DNA of 64,000 bases, taken from NCBI RefSeq assembly GCF_900659635.1, contig NZ_CAACVB010000010.1, positions 1 through 64,000 on the forward strand. Reading direction: 5' to 3'. Origin of the DNA: Actinomadura roseirufa (GTDB lineage Bacteria > Actinomycetota > Actinomycetes > Streptosporangiales > Streptosporangiaceae). Positions 42,207-53,951 of the stretch are shown here, piece by piece (the first letter of the stretch is position 1; every line of letters begins with the position of its first letter). Under the pieces are notes generated by a model. The model did no database searches, was not told the DNA's origin, and saw only the letters and a program-made list of their open reading frames with translations. The position numbers and the translations under genes were made by a program.

Positions 42207-43433
42207 ATGGGGTTCGAGTCGATGTGGGCGGATCTGCTGCCGATGGGGCGGGACGACCGGTCCGGTGGGTACCACCGGTTCGCGTGGACGCCCCCGGAAC
42301 TGGAGTGCCGCGCCTGGTTCCTGGACGAGGCGCGCCGCCGTGATCTTGAGGTGGAGCACGACGCCAACGGCAACATCGTCGCCTGGTGGCTTCCCGAGGA
42401 CGGGACGCGCGGGGACGCCGTCCTGACGGGCAGCCACCTGGACTCGGTGCCCGGCGGCGGCGCGTTCGACGGGCCGCTCGGGGTGGTGTCGGCGTTCGCG
42501 GCGGTCGACCTGCTCCGCGAGCGGGGCGTGCGGCCGCGGCGTCCGATCGGGATCGGCGCGTTCGCCGAGGAGGAGGGCGCTCGGTTCGGCGTGGCCTGCC
42601 TGGGGTCGCGGCTGCTGACCGGTGCGATCGACCCGGCGCGGGCGCGCGCGCTGACCGACGCGGAGGGCCGGACCTTCGCCGAGGTGCTGTACGGGGCCGG
42701 CCTCGACCCGGAGGCCATCGGCCCCGATGAGGGGCTGCTCGGCCGCGTCGGCTGCTACGTCGAGCTGCACGTCGAGCAGGGGCGGGCGCTGACCGGGCCG
42801 GTCGGGGTGGCGAGCGCGATCGTCCCGCACGGCCGGTGGCGTTTCGGGTTCGGCGGCGAGGGCAACCACGCCGGGACGACCCTGCTCGCCGACCGGCGCG
42901 ACCCCATGCTCCCCTTCGCGGGAATGGTGCTGGCCGCGCGGGAGGCGGCGGAGCGGAACGGGACCGTCGCGACCGTCGGGAAGGTCCGGGTGGAGCCCGG
43001 CGGGGTGAACGCGATCGCCTCGTCGGTCACGGCGTGGCTGGACGCGCGGGGCCCGGCGGACGAGGCCGTCCGCCGGACGGTCGCGGAGGTGGACGAGGCC
43101 GCGCGGCGGGCCGCGGCCGGGCACGGGGTGAGCGTGGACCTCGCCGAGGAGTCCTACACCGAGATCGTGGACTTCAACCTGGCGCTGCGCGACCGCGTCG
43201 CGAAGGCGCTGGAGACCCGGTGGCCGGACGGCGTGCCCGGCGGCGTGCCCGTGCTGCCCACCGGGGCCGGGCACGACGCGGGGATCCTGTCGGCGCGGCT
43301 GCCCACGGCGATGCTGTTCGTGCGCAACCCGACCGGGGTCTCGCACGCGCCCGCCGAGCACGCGGAGCGGGACGACTGCCTCGCCGGGGTCGAGGCCCTC
43401 GCCGCGGTACTGACGGACCTGGCGGACGGGTAG
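42207..43433 (+). CDS. M20-family amidohydrolase (allantoate amidohydrolase-like) in hut operon
   Basis: The 408-residue dinuclear-metal hydrolase has HLDSVPGGGAFDGPLGV (His and bridging Asp), FAEEEGARFGVACLGSR (Glu pair), ELHVEQGRAL and GAGHDAGIL. The family contains allantoate amidohydrolase, N-carbamoyl-amino-acid hydrolase and ureidoglycolate enzymes. Its position between hutU and hutF suggests it replaces HutG and hydrolyses N-formylglutamate, the HutF product. This is inference from context, as no classical HutG is seen in the operon. Confidence 0.88.
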   Translation: MGFESMWADLLPMGRDDRSGGYHRFAWTPPELECRAWFLDEARRRDLEVEHDANGNIVAWWLPEDGTRGDAVLTGSHLDSVPGGGAFDGPLGVVSAFAAVDLLRERGVRPRRPIGIGAFAEEEGARFGVACLGSRLLTGAIDPARARALTDAEGRTFAEVLYGAGLDPEAIGPDEGLLGRVGCYVELHVEQGRALTGPVGVASAIVPHGRWRFGFGGEGNHAGTTLLADRRDPMLPFAGMVLAAREAAERNGTVATVGKVRVEPGGVNAIASSVTAWLDARGPADEAVRRTVAEVDEAARRAAAGHGVSVDLAEESYTEIVDFNLALRDRVAKALETRWPDGVPGGVPVLPTGAGHDAGILSARLPTAMLFVRNPTGVSHAPAEHAERDDCLAGVEALAAVLTDLADG

Positions 43434-43443
43434 GGATCACGAC

Positions 43444-44802
43444 ATGCAATGGCACGCCCAGTTCGCCTGGCTCGGCGACGAGGTCGCCGCCGACGTGCTC
43501 ATCGAGACCGGCGGCGAGCGGATCACCGCGGTCGCCCGCGGGGTCCCGGCGCCGCCGTCGGCGCGGCACCTGCCCGGCCTCACCCTGCCCGGCCTGGCCA
43601 ACGCGCACTCCCACGCCTTCCACCGCGCGCTGCGGGGCCGCGTGCAGGTCCGGCGGGGCACCTTCTGGACGTGGCGCGAGCAGATGTACAAGGTCGCCGA
43701 CCGGCTCGACCCGGAGTCCTACCGGGCGCTCGCCACGGCCGTGTACGCCGAGATGGCCCTCGCCGGGATCAGCTGCGTCGGCGAGTTCCACTACCTGCAC
43801 CACCGACCCGGCGGCGACCCCTACGACGAGCCGAACGCGATGGGCGAGGCGCTGATCGCGGCCGCCGCCGACGCGGGCGTCCGGATCACCCTGCTGGACG
43901 CCTGCTACCTCACCGGCGGCATCGGCGCCCCCCTGGAGGGCCCGCAGCTGCGCTTCGGCGACGGCACCGCGGGGAACTGGGCGCGCCGCGCCGGTGCCCT
44001 GCACGAGTGGGCGGGGAAGGACGGCCGCTCGCACGCCCGCGTCGGCGCCGCGATCCACTCCGTGCGGGCGGTGCCGCGCGAGCAACTGCGCGCCGTCGCG
44101 TCCTGGGCCGATGAGCGCGGGGCCCCGCTGCACGTCCACCTGTCGGAGCAGCCCGCCGAGAACGAGGCGTGCCTGGAGGCCCACGGCATGACCCCGACCC
44201 GGCTCCTCGCCGACGCGGGCGCGCTCGGCCAGCGCACCACCGCCGTGCACGCCACGCACCTGACCGAAGCCGACATCGGCCTGCTCGGCGGGACGATGAC
44301 CGGCGTGTGCATGTGCCCGACGACCGAGCGGGACCTGGCCGACGGCATCGGCCCCGCCCGCGACCTGGCGGGCGCCGGGGCCCCGATCTGCCTCGGCTCC
44401 GACCAGCACGCCGTGATCGACCTGTTCGAGGAGGCCCGCGCCGTCGAGCTGGACGAGCGGCTGGCCACCCGCGTCCGCGGCCACTGGACGGCCGGCGAGC
44501 TGCTCGCCGCGGCGACCTGGAACGGCCACCAGTCGCTCGGCTGGCCGGAGGCGGGACGGCTGGAGCCCGGCGCGTACGCCGACCTCACCACCGTCGCGCT
44601 GGACTCGGTGCGGACGGCCGGCGCCGCCCCCGGCCATCTGGCCGAGGCCGCGGTGTTCGCCGCGTCCGCCGCCGACGTCCGGCACGTCGTCGTGTCCGGC
44701 CGCCAGATCGTCCAGGACGGCCGTCACCTGCTGGTGGACGACGTCCCCGCCGCACTGCGCACCGCCGTCGAGGCCGTCACCCGCGAGGAGTCCACCGCGT
44801 GA
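43444..44802 (+). CDS. hutF: Formimidoylglutamate deiminase
   Basis: The 452-residue HutF is an amidohydrolase-superfamily enzyme that deiminates N-formimidoylglutamate to N-formylglutamate and ammonia. Metal ligands lie in [15 protein letters not shown]; substrate and catalytic segments are [37 protein letters not shown] and [16 protein letters not shown]. It overlaps hutI by four bases. Confidence 0.95.
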   Translation: MQWHAQFAWLGDEVAADVLIETGGERITAVARGVPAPPSARHLPGLTLPGLANAHSHAFHRALRGRVQVRRGTFWTWREQMYKVADRLDPESYRALATAVYAEMALAGISCVGEFHYLHHRPGGDPYDEPNAMGEALIAAAADAGVRITLLDACYLTGGIGAPLEGPQLRFGDGTAGNWARRAGALHEWAGKDGRSHARVGAAIHSVRAVPREQLRAVASWADERGAPLHVHLSEQPAENEACLEAHGMTPTRLLADAGALGQRTTAVHATHLTEADIGLLGGTMTGVCMCPTTERDLADGIGPARDLAGAGAPICLGSDQHAVIDLFEEARAVELDERLATRVRGHWTAGELLAAATWNGHQSLGWPEAGRLEPGAYADLTTVALDSVRTAGAAPGHLAEAAVFAASAADVRHVVVSGRQIVQDGRHLLVDDVPAALRTAVEAVTREESTA

Positions 44803-45971
44803 GCACCGTCATCACCGACATCGGGGAGCTCGTCACCAACGAGCCGGGCACCGGGGAGGGCCCGCTCGGCGTCCTGCGCGACGCCGCGCTGGTCATCGAG
44901 GACGGGAAGGTCGCCTGGACCGGGCCGTCCTCGGCCGCCCCCGCCGCCGACGAGGCGGTCGACGCGGGCGGCCGGGCCGTCCTGCCCGGCTTCGTCGACT
45001 CGCACGCGCACCTGGTCTTCGCCGGTGAGCGCGCCGAGGAGTTCGCCGCCCGGATGAGCGGACGCCCCTACGCCGCGGGCGGCATCCGCACCACCGTCGC
45101 GCGCACCCGTGCCGCCTCCGACGACGACCTGCGCGCCAACCTGCGGCGCCTCGTCGGGGAGATGGCGCGGCAGGGCATCACGACGGTCGAGTGCAAGTCC
45201 GGCTACGGCCTGACGGTCGAGCAGGAGGAGCGGGCCGTCCGCATCGCCGCGGAGGTCGCCGACGAGGTCACCTACCTGGGCGCCCACGTCGTCCCGCCGG
45301 AGTACGCCGGCGACGCCCCCGGCTACGCGCGCCTCGCCTCCACGGAGATGCTCGCCGCGTGCGCGCCGCACGCCCGCTGGGTGGACGTCTTCTGTGAGGA
45401 GGGGGCGTTCGGTGAGGACCACGCCCGCGAGATCCTCCAGGCGGGGGTCAAGGCGGGTCTCGCCCCGCGCCTGCACGCCAACCAGCTCACGCAGGGGCCC
45501 GGTGTCCGGCTGGCCGTGGAGCTGGACGCCGCGTCCGCCGACCACTGCACCTTCCTGAGCGACGCCGACGTGGACGCCCTCGCGTCGTCCCAGACCGTCG
45601 CGACGCTCCTGCCGGGGGTCGAGTTCTCCACCCGGCAGCCCTATCCCGATGCCCGCCGCCTCTTGGACGCCGGCGCCACCGTCGCGCTCGCCACCGACTG
45701 CAACCCCGGCTCCTGCTACAGCTCCAGCATGGCGTTCTGCGTCGCGGTCGCCGTCCGTGACATGCGCATGACCCCGGACGAGGCGGTCTGGGCGGCCACG
45801 GCCGGCGGTGCCCGCGCCCTGCGCCGCACCGACGTCGGCCGGCTGGGTCCCGGCGCCCGCGCCGACGTTCACATGCTGGACGCGCCGTCCCATATTCACC
45901 TCGCCTACCGGCCCGGCGTCCCGCAGACCGCGGCCGTCTGGAAGGCGGGCGCTCAGGTGCCGGCGAGGTAG
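44799..45971 (+). CDS. hutI: Imidazolonepropionase
   Basis: The 390-residue HutI, with a GTG start at 44799 overlapping hutF (GTGA), opens the imidazolone ring to formimidoylglutamate. Signatures are [51 protein letters not shown] and [16 protein letters not shown]. It completes a route from histidine to formylglutamate with the other hut genes. Its 3' end overlaps the convergent flavin reductase gene by 19 bases. Confidence 0.96.
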   Translation: MSTVITDIGELVTNEPGTGEGPLGVLRDAALVIEDGKVAWTGPSSAAPAADEAVDAGGRAVLPGFVDSHAHLVFAGERAEEFAARMSGRPYAAGGIRTTVARTRAASDDDLRANLRRLVGEMARQGITTVECKSGYGLTVEQEERAVRIAAEVADEVTYLGAHVVPPEYAGDAPGYARLASTEMLAACAPHARWVDVFCEEGAFGEDHAREILQAGVKAGLAPRLHANQLTQGPGVRLAVELDAASADHCTFLSDADVDALASSQTVATLLPGVEFSTRQPYPDARRLLDAGATVALATDCNPGSCYSSSMAFCVAVAVRDMRMTPDEAVWAATAGGARALRRTDVGRLGPGARADVHMLDAPSHIHLAYRPGVPQTAAVWKAGAQVPAR

Positions 45972-46435
45972 CGGCGGTTGACCCTGATCAGGGGTTTCTC
46001 GCGGTGGGCCGCGTAGTCCGCCGCGAGGACCTCGGCGACGAACAGGGTGTGGTCGCCCGCCTCGACCACCTGGCGGGTCTCGCATTCGAGCGCCGTCACG
46101 CCGCGGTCGGGGATCAGCGCGTCCGAGCGGGCGCCCCGGTGGTGCGGCTCCCCGCCCAGCAGGATGCGTGCCCCCGGGCGCCCCGCGGCGGCGAACCGGC
46201 CCGCGAGGGCGCGCTGGCCCGCGCTGAGCACGGTCGCCGCCCAGCGCTCCCGGCGGCCCAGCACCTCGGCGAGGTAGGACGCCGACGCGACGCCCGCCAG
46301 CACCATCGGCGGCTCCAGCGACACCGACGTGAACGACGTCACGGTGGTACCGAGGTCGTCGCGGCCGTCGCGGACGGTCAGCACCACCACGCCCGTGGCG
46401 AACCCCGCGACCGCGTCGGCGAACTCGCCGGTCAG
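45953..46435 (-). CDS. Flavin reductase-like protein
   Basis: This FMN-binding split-barrel protein of about 160 residues reads [40 protein letters not shown], then [20 protein letters not shown]. Members supply reduced flavin to monooxygenases or bind FMN. No ATG or GTG lies at the expected start. The likely start is CTG at 46435, which overlaps the sppA stop as CTGA. The first GTG would cut into the domain. It is translationally coupled to sppA. Confidence 0.8.
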   Translation of the reverse strand: MTGEFADAVAGFATGVVVLTVRDGRDDLGTTVTSFTSVSLEPPMVLAGVASASYLAEVLGRRERWAATVLSAGQRALAGRFAAAGRPGARILLGGEPHHRGARSDALIPDRGVTALECETRQVVEAGDHTLFVAEVLAADYAAHREKPLIRVNRRYLAGT

Positions 46436-48135
46436 CGGATCTCCCAGGAACCGGGCAGGGTGAGCGGGCCCGCGGCGGGCAGGCCGAGGCGCGCGGCGAG
46501 CCCGCCGAGCGAGCCCCAGCCGTCGAAGCGGGCGCTCGCGGCGGTGCGGTCCTCGCTGGAGTCCGGCGGGCGGAGCCGCTCCAGCGGCGAGGTGTGCGGG
46601 TAGCCGCGGACGGGCGCGTCGGCGGGTAGCCCCGCCCGCTTCCGGGCGAGGTCCAGCGCCAGGTCCAGGCCGCCCAGCTCGTCCACGAGGCCGTGCTCCC
46701 TGGCGTCGGCGCCGGTCCACACCCGGCCGCGGGCCAACTCGTGGACGCGCTCGCGGGTCAGCTCGCGGCCCTGCGCGACCTTCGCGGTGAAGTCGTCGTA
46801 GATCCGGTCCAGGGAGGCGTTGATCCGCTCCCACTCGGAGTCGCTGAACTCCTTGGTGGCGCTGAACATGCGGGCGTGGTCGCCGTCGGCGACCGTGCCG
46901 AGGCCGACGCCGACCCGGTCGAGCAGGCCGGTCACCACGGCCTTGCCGACGACCACGCCGATCGAGCCGGTGATCGTGCCGGGCTGCGCGACGATCGCGT
47001 CGGCGGCCATCGCGACGTAGTAGCCGCCCGACGCGGCGACGTCGCCCATCGACACGATCACGGGCTTGCCCGCCCGGCGGGCGAGCACGACCTCCCGCCA
47101 GATCGCGTCGGAGGCGACGGCGGAGCCGCCGGGGCTGTTGACCCGGAAGACGATGGCCTTGACCCGCTCGTCCCGGGTGGCGGCGCGCAGGGCGGCGCCG
47201 ACGGTGTCCGAGCCCATCGCCGGGCCGGAGTTCGGCAGCGGCCCGCCGCGCCCGCTGCGGCCGAGCCGGATCGGCCCGTGCCCGTTGATCAGCGCGACGA
47301 CGTCCTGCCGGCCGGGCTGCGGAAGCCGCCGGGTGAGGCCGCCGGTCCGGTTGTAGCGGGCGACGTAGCGCAGCTGCGCCTGCGCGCCGTACTCGGCGCG
47401 CAGGTCGGCGTAGACCTCGTCGCGGTAGCCGAGCCGGTCGACCAGGCCCGCTTCGAGCGCCTCGCCGGCCAGCAGCGGGCCGCGGTCGGTGAGCTCGCGG
47501 ACCCGCTCCTCGGGCAGCCCGCGGGACGCGGCGATGCCCGCGGTGATCTGGGCGCCGAGCGAGGTGACGAGACGCCGCGACGACTCCTCGTGCTCGGGCG
47601 TGTAGGTCCGCTCCATGAAGGTGTTCGCCATCGTCTTGTACTCGTGCCGCTTGGCGAACAGCGGCCGCACGCCCGCCTTCTCCAGCGCGCCCGCGAAGAA
47701 CGGCTCCTCCAGCGCGACGCCGGTCAGCCCCACCTCGCCGGTCGGCTGGAGGTACACCTTGTCGAAGCCGGTGGCCAGATAGAACGGGACGGTGCCCCGG
47801 CCGCCCTCGCCGAACGTCTCGGCCCAGGCGACGGTGAGCTTGCCCGCCTCCCGCAGCGCCTGCACGGCCTCCCGCAGCTCCTGGGCGAGCGCGAGGCCGA
47901 TCCCGCCGGTGACCTTCACGACGAGGGCGCGGACCCGGCTGTCGGAGCGGGCGCGGCGCAGCCCGTCCAGGACGTCCCGCAGGTTCGTCCGGCGCATCGA
48001 CATGATCGCCGAGATGGGGTCCGCGGGCGCGGTCTCCACGATGCCCTCGGTGAGGTCGAGCTCCAGGATCAGCGGAGCCGTCCGCCGGTCCCGGGCCTGC
48101 TTGATGACATTGACGACTGTGCCGGGCTCCACCAT
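46432..48135 (-). CDS. sppA: Signal peptide peptidase SppA, 67-kDa type
   Basis: The 567-residue duplicated S49 serine protease has an N-terminal half with the catalytic Lys region AKRHEYKTMANTFMER and a C-terminal half with the nucleophile in VSMGDVAASGGYYVAMAAD. It clears cleaved signal peptides and other membrane peptides. There is no obvious N-terminal membrane anchor, unlike E. coli SppA, so it may be peripheral. It is followed by the overlapping flavin reductase gene. Confidence 0.92.
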   Translation of the reverse strand: MVEPGTVVNVIKQARDRRTAPLILELDLTEGIVETAPADPISAIMSMRRTNLRDVLDGLRRARSDSRVRALVVKVTGGIGLALAQELREAVQALREAGKLTVAWAETFGEGGRGTVPFYLATGFDKVYLQPTGEVGLTGVALEEPFFAGALEKAGVRPLFAKRHEYKTMANTFMERTYTPEHEESSRRLVTSLGAQITAGIAASRGLPEERVRELTDRGPLLAGEALEAGLVDRLGYRDEVYADLRAEYGAQAQLRYVARYNRTGGLTRRLPQPGRQDVVALINGHGPIRLGRSGRGGPLPNSGPAMGSDTVGAALRAATRDERVKAIVFRVNSPGGSAVASDAIWREVVLARRAGKPVIVSMGDVAASGGYYVAMAADAIVAQPGTITGSIGVVVGKAVVTGLLDRVGVGLGTVADGDHARMFSATKEFSDSEWERINASLDRIYDDFTAKVAQGRELTRERVHELARGRVWTGADAREHGLVDELGGLDLALDLARKRAGLPADAPVRGYPHTSPLERLRPPDSSEDRTAASARFDGWGSLGGLAARLGLPAAGPLTLPGSWEIR

Positions 48136-48214
48136 GGGCCCAGCCTATGCGCTGGTGCCCCGGCGTCCCGTCAGCACCGTCCCACCGGCGGCCGTGCCCG
48201 TCCCCGCGTGGGCG

Positions 48215-49693
<1,479 letters not shown>

Positions 49694-49778
49694 CGGCGCT
49701 CCTCGGGCATGGTCCATCGGCGTCGCCCACGACGACGCCTCCACGGTACTGGGACCGTCCAGCGGATATCGTCGGGTC

Positions 49779-50651
49779 ATGGGAGACGGAGACGGGGACG
49801 GCTGGGCCGGGTGCGGGCAGGGGCACACGCACTGGGGCCGGTTCGGGGCCGCCGGTCTGCTGGCCTACCATCGCGACGCCGGAGGCCAGGTGTGGGTGCT
49901 GCTGCAGCAGCGCGCCTGGTGGGGGCTCGGCGGCGGGACGTGGGGCATGTTCGGCGGCGCGCTCCACAGCCACGAGGACGCCGTCATGGGCGCGCTCCGG
50001 GAGACCGCCGAGGAGTGCACGCTCGACACCGCCACGGTGAACGTCCACGGCGTCAGTGTCGAGGATCACGGCGGCTGGTCGTTCACGTCCGTGACGGGCA
50101 CGGTGCCCGAGCGCGCCGACGTGCGACCCGCGTCCAGGGAGACGCGCAAGGCCGAGTGGGTGCGGGCCGAGGAGGTCGAGGACCGCAAGCTCTTCGCGCC
50201 GTTCGCCGGATCGTGGCCCCGCCTGCGAGACGGGATGAAGAAGCTCGTGCTCGTCGTGGACGCGGCCAACGTGGTCGGCGCGCGCGCGGACGGCTGGTGG
50301 AAGGACCGCGCGGGTGCCAACGCCCGCCTCCGTGACGAGCTGACGGCGCTGAACGGCGGGGTCAAGGGCGTCCCCGGCGGGCTCGTCCCGTTCGACCGCT
50401 GCTTTCCCGAGATCGTGCTGGTCGTCGAGGGCGCGGCGCGGACGGTCGCCGGCGAGCCCGCGGACGGGGTGCGCGTCGAGGCGGCCCAGGGCAGCGGCGA
50501 CGACCACATCGTGGACCTGCTCGGGCGTCCGGGCCCCGGCTCGGTGCACCTCGTCGTGACCGCCGACCGCGAGCTGCGCGCCCGCTGCGAGTCCGCCGGA
50601 GCCGCCGTCACCGGCCCGCGCTGGCTCCTCGACCGGCTCCCGCCGCGCTGA
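49779..50651 (+). CDS. NUDIX hydrolase fused to NYN/PIN-like domain
   Basis: The protein has 290 residues. The NUDIX box is intact: GALHSHEDAVMGALRETAEE. From about residue 150 a second domain starts, LVLVVDAANVVGARADGWW, and ends with VHLVVTADRELRARCESAGA. That is the pattern of NYN/PIN-type nucleases with acidic residues on strand ends. The fusion suggests nucleotide or RNA-end processing, though the substrate is unknown. It is divergent from the kinase gene. Confidence 0.85.
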   Translation: MGDGDGDGWAGCGQGHTHWGRFGAAGLLAYHRDAGGQVWVLLQQRAWWGLGGGTWGMFGGALHSHEDAVMGALRETAEECTLDTATVNVHGVSVEDHGGWSFTSVTGTVPERADVRPASRETRKAEWVRAEEVEDRKLFAPFAGSWPRLRDGMKKLVLVVDAANVVGARADGWWKDRAGANARLRDELTALNGGVKGVPGGLVPFDRCFPEIVLVVEGAARTVAGEPADGVRVEAAQGSGDDHIVDLLGRPGPGSVHLVVTADRELRARCESAGAAVTGPRWLLDRLPPR

Positions 50652-50689
50652 CCCCCGGCCGTCCCGTCCAGGTCATGCCGCTCGGGTCG

Positions 50690-50905
50690 TGCCGTTCGGG
50701 TCGCCATGGGGCCGGGCGGTCTCAGGCTGTGATGGCGTCTTGGAGCGCCCAGGTCGCCTGTTCAAGGCGTTCATGCCGCCCGGCCGTGCGTTTCGGGTCG
50801 TGCCCTTCAGGCCATGTCGTTCGGGTCGCCGTGGGCTGTGTGGTCTCAGTCGGTGACGCGGTGACCCGCGTCCTTGAGCGCCCCGGTCGCCTCGTCCAGC
50901 CGGAG
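50690..50905. repeat. Imperfect tandem duplication at the 3' end of the ACT-like gene
   Basis: The motif GTTCGGGTCGCC occurs at about 50694 and about 50819, and the following 80 bases are similar (TGGTCTCAG-type, then CTTGGAGCGCCCAGGTCGCC against CTTGAGCGCCCCGGTCGCC). The second unit contains the real end of the ACT-like gene. The first is a decayed copy of that end lying downstream of its stop. Confidence 0.6.
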
Positions 50906-51208
50906 TTCGGGGACGAGGACCAGGTCGGCGTGGTAGGTGGACGCGACGAAGACGGGGATCCCCGCGCGCGCGAGCGGGCCGACGACGGCGGCCAGCATGC
51001 CCGGCTGGTCCAGGCCGTGCGCGGCGTCGCCGTAGAAGCCGGCCCACCGCTCCGCCCCGGAGAACGGCGACGCCTCCCGGACGACGGTCAGGCCCTCGGG
51101 CGCCCGGACCAGCGCGACCCACTCGTCGTCCTCGGGGAACGTCGCACCGGGCAGGTGCTCCACCATGAAACGGCCGGGAACGACATGCAGGTTCTGCTCG
51201 GCGGTCAT
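50846..51208 (-). CDS. ACT-domain-like protein
   Basis: The 120-residue protein starts at ATG 51208. It begins MTAEQNLHVVPGRFMVEHLP and has ACT-type sequence in the middle: VALVRAPEGLTVV, HGLDQPGMLAAVVGPLARAG, IPVFVASTYHADLVLVPE. Such single proteins bind amino acids or regulate enzymes, and the ligand is unknown. It lies convergent with the NUDIX gene and upstream of glgB in the same direction. Its last 16 codons have a decayed duplicate downstream. Confidence 0.8.
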   Translation of the reverse strand: MTAEQNLHVVPGRFMVEHLPGATFPEDDEWVALVRAPEGLTVVREASPFSGAERWAGFYGDAAHGLDQPGMLAAVVGPLARAGIPVFVASTYHADLVLVPELRLDEATGALKDAGHRVTD

Positions 51209-51251
51209 GGCCGCAACCTTAGTGCCCGCCGTGGCGGGCCCGGCGGCCGGT

Positions 51252-53495
51252 TCAGGGGGCGTGGGGCGTTTCCGGGACGAGCCAGATGGCGCCGAGGGGC
51301 GGGACGCGCAGGGCGGCGGAAGCGGGGAGCCCGTGCCACGGCTGGGCGGTCGCCTCGACGCGGCCGAGGTTGCCGACCCCGCTGCCGCCGTACTCGTAGG
51401 CGTCGGTGTTGAGGATCTCGCGCCAGCCGCCCTTCCACGGCAGGCCGATCCTGTAGTCCTCGTGCGGGGAGCCCGCGAAGTTGACCACGCAGGCCACGAC
51501 CGGGGGCCCGCCTGTCTCGGCGGACCCGTAGCGCAGGTAGGACAGGGTGTTGCCGGCGGCGTCGTTGCCGTCGATCCAGCGGAAGCTCTCGTGGTCGCCG
51601 TCACGCGCCCAGAGCGCGGGTTCGTCCTGGTAGGCGCGGTTCAGGTCGCGGACGAGCCGCTGCATCCCGAGGTGATGCGCGCCCTCGGCGGCGTTGTCGA
51701 GCAGCCACCAGTCGAGCGGGCGCTGCTCGGCCCACTCGGCGCCCTGGCCGAACTCCTGCCCCATGAACAGCAACTGCTTGCCCGGGTGGGACCACATGTA
51801 GGCCAGCAGCGCGCGCAGCCCGGCGAACTGCTGCCAGGTGTCGCCCGGCATCTTGCTCAGCAGCGAGCCCTTCCCGTGGACGACCTCGTCGTGCGACAGC
51901 GGCAGGACGTAGTTCTCAGAGAACGCGTACACGAGCGAGAACGTGATCTCGTGGTGGTGGTAGTGCCGGAAGACGGGCTCGTGGCCCATGTACTGGAGCG
52001 TGTCGTGCATCCAGCCCATGTTCCATTTGAACCCGAACCCGAGCCCTCCCAGGTGGGTGGGGCGGGAGACGCCGGGCCACGCCGTGGACTCCTCGGCGAT
52101 CGTCATGACGCCGGGGTTGCGCTTGTAGACCGTCGCGTTCATCTCCTGCAAGAAGGAGATGGCCTCCAGGTTCTCCCGGCCGCCGTAGATGTTGGGCGAC
52201 CATTCGCCCTCCTTGCGCGAGTAGTCGAGGTACAGCATCGACGCGACCGCGTCCACGCGTAGGCCGTCGACGTGGAACTCCTCCAGCCAGTACGAGGCGT
52301 TGGCGACCAGGAAGTTGCGCACCTCGGCGCGTCCGTAGTTGAAGACGAGGGTGCCCCAGTCGGGGTGTTCTCCCCGGGTGGGGTCGTCGTGTTCGTAGAG
52401 CGCGGTGCCGTCGAACTGGGCCAGGGCCCATTCGTCCTTCGGGAAGTGGGCGGGCACCCAGTCGACGATGACGCCGATGCCCGCGCGGTGGAGGCTGTCC
52501 ACCAGGTACCGGAAGTCATCGGGATCCCCGAACCGTGAGGACGGCGCATAGTAGGAGGTCACCTGGTAGCCCCAGGACGGCCCGTACGGGTGCTCGGCGA
52601 CGGGCAGGAACTCCACGTGGGTGAAGTTCATGTCCTTCGCGTACGCGGTCAGCTCCTCGGCCAGTTCCCGGTAGCCCAGGCCGGAGCGCCACGAGCCGAG
52701 GTGGACCTCGTACACGCTCATGGGGCTGTGCAGCCAGTCGCGCTCCTTGCGGCCGTCCATCCAGGCGCCGTCACCCCACTCGTAGGCGGAGGTGAACACG
52801 CGGGACGCGGTCGCCGGGGGTTGCTCGGTGGACTGGGCCATGGGGTCGGCCTTCGCGCGCCACACGCCGTCCGCGCCGAGGATCTCGAACTTGTAGCGCA
52901 TGCCGTCGCTCACGCCGGGGACGAACAGCTCCCAGATCCCGGTGGACCCGAGCGACCGCATCGGGTGGGCGCGGCCGTCCCAGTGGTTGAAGTCGCCGGT
53001 CACCCGCACCCCGCGCGCCGTCGGCGCCCACACCGCGAAACCGGTGCCGGTCACCGTGCCGAACGCCGAGGCGTAGCGGTGGACCCGGGCGCCGAGCGCC
53101 CGCCACAGCTCCTCGTGGCGCCCCTCGCTGATCAGATGCAGGTCGAGCTCGCCGAGCGTGGGGAGATGGCGGTAGGGGTCGTCCTGGACGCTCTCGGCGC
53201 CGTCCGCGTAGGCGACCGCGAGCCGGTAGTCGGGCACGGCCTGCGGGGCGCCCTCGGCGTCGCCGCCCGAGAGCGGGGCGTCCGGCGGCAGCGTCCCGGC
53301 GAACACCCCTTCGTGCACGTGCCGGAGCGGATGGCGCGTCCCGTCGGGGAGGACGGCCTCGACCCGCTCGGCGAGCGGACGGAGCGCGCGCACGGTCACC
53401 CCTGACCGGCTGGGATGCGCCCCGAGAACGCTGTGCGGGTCATGGTGGTCGCCGCCGACGAGCCGCTCGATCTCCGCGCGCGTCACCCGTGCCAT
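51252..53495 (-). CDS. glgB: 1,4-alpha-glucan branching enzyme
   Basis: GlgB makes alpha-1,6 branches in glycogen or the GlgE-derived glucan. The start at ATG 53495 ([13 protein letters not shown]) follows GAGGAGG by 11 bases and gives 747 residues; an ATG at 53528 is possible. An N-terminal carbohydrate module precedes the GH13 barrel with nucleophile Asp in [15 protein letters not shown], acid Glu in [11 protein letters not shown] and [13 protein letters not shown]. It is separated from the treS-glgE operon by the gntR region. Confidence 0.95.
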   Translation of the reverse strand: MARVTRAEIERLVGGDHHDPHSVLGAHPSRSGVTVRALRPLAERVEAVLPDGTRHPLRHVHEGVFAGTLPPDAPLSGGDAEGAPQAVPDYRLAVAYADGAESVQDDPYRHLPTLGELDLHLISEGRHEELWRALGARVHRYASAFGTVTGTGFAVWAPTARGVRVTGDFNHWDGRAHPMRSLGSTGIWELFVPGVSDGMRYKFEILGADGVWRAKADPMAQSTEQPPATASRVFTSAYEWGDGAWMDGRKERDWLHSPMSVYEVHLGSWRSGLGYRELAEELTAYAKDMNFTHVEFLPVAEHPYGPSWGYQVTSYYAPSSRFGDPDDFRYLVDSLHRAGIGVIVDWVPAHFPKDEWALAQFDGTALYEHDDPTRGEHPDWGTLVFNYGRAEVRNFLVANASYWLEEFHVDGLRVDAVASMLYLDYSRKEGEWSPNIYGGRENLEAISFLQEMNATVYKRNPGVMTIAEESTAWPGVSRPTHLGGLGFGFKWNMGWMHDTLQYMGHEPVFRHYHHHEITFSLVYAFSENYVLPLSHDEVVHGKGSLLSKMPGDTWQQFAGLRALLAYMWSHPGKQLLFMGQEFGQGAEWAEQRPLDWWLLDNAAEGAHHLGMQRLVRDLNRAYQDEPALWARDGDHESFRWIDGNDAAGNTLSYLRYGSAETGGPPVVACVVNFAGSPHEDYRIGLPWKGGWREILNTDAYEYGGSGVGNLGRVEATAQPWHGLPASAALRVPPLGAIWLVPETPHAP

Positions 53496-53951
53496 GACGT
53501 CATGGCCTCCTCGTCCGATGGTGGTCATCCAGTAGGAGTGCCCTGAGATTTGCGGGTCTCACGCGGTGGGGCGACCTGTTTCCGCGAGGGCGCGGGCGTT
53601 TTCCCGTGACGGCGCGGACGGTGCCGGCGGACGCGGGCGCGCGCACGCCGCGCCGCGCTTCGCAGCGCGGACGGAGGCGTCACTGACCAGCGGTGGAGGC
53701 GTTACGGGGCCGGTGGGAGCTCGAGCGCGAAGTGCGACCGCACGGAGGGCGCGACTCTTTGTTTGGGGGTCGCGCCGAACGCGCCGACCGTGCGGTCACG
53801 TCTACCTGGCCCCAGGGGTGACATCGACCCCATCACCCGGGACTCCACTCCTGTGTCACCTCAGCGCCACAGGTACCTTCCGCACCCGCGCATTCCGGCC
53901 TGATCCGGCCCGGCCCGCGGACCGGGCCGCCCGCCGCGCCCCGTCGCCGCG
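53496..53951. other. Non-coding region upstream of glgB
   Basis: Frames across this 456-base stretch are Arg/Ala-rich and not protein-like. It should contain the glgB promoter. Besides the nested hairpin at 53736-53797 there is a small stem CCGCGC/GCGCGG at 53653-53670. I see nothing else. Confidence 0.6.
53736..53797 (-). terminator. Nested inverted repeat downstream of the small ORF
   Basis: GACCGCACGG (53736-53745) pairs with CCGTGCGGTC (53788-53797), and inside it GGCGCGAC (53748-53755) pairs with GTCGCGCC (53769-53776). The two perfect stems make a long structure with a 13-base loop. It lies 155 bases after the small minus-strand gene and could be its terminator or a structured RNA. Confidence 0.5.
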
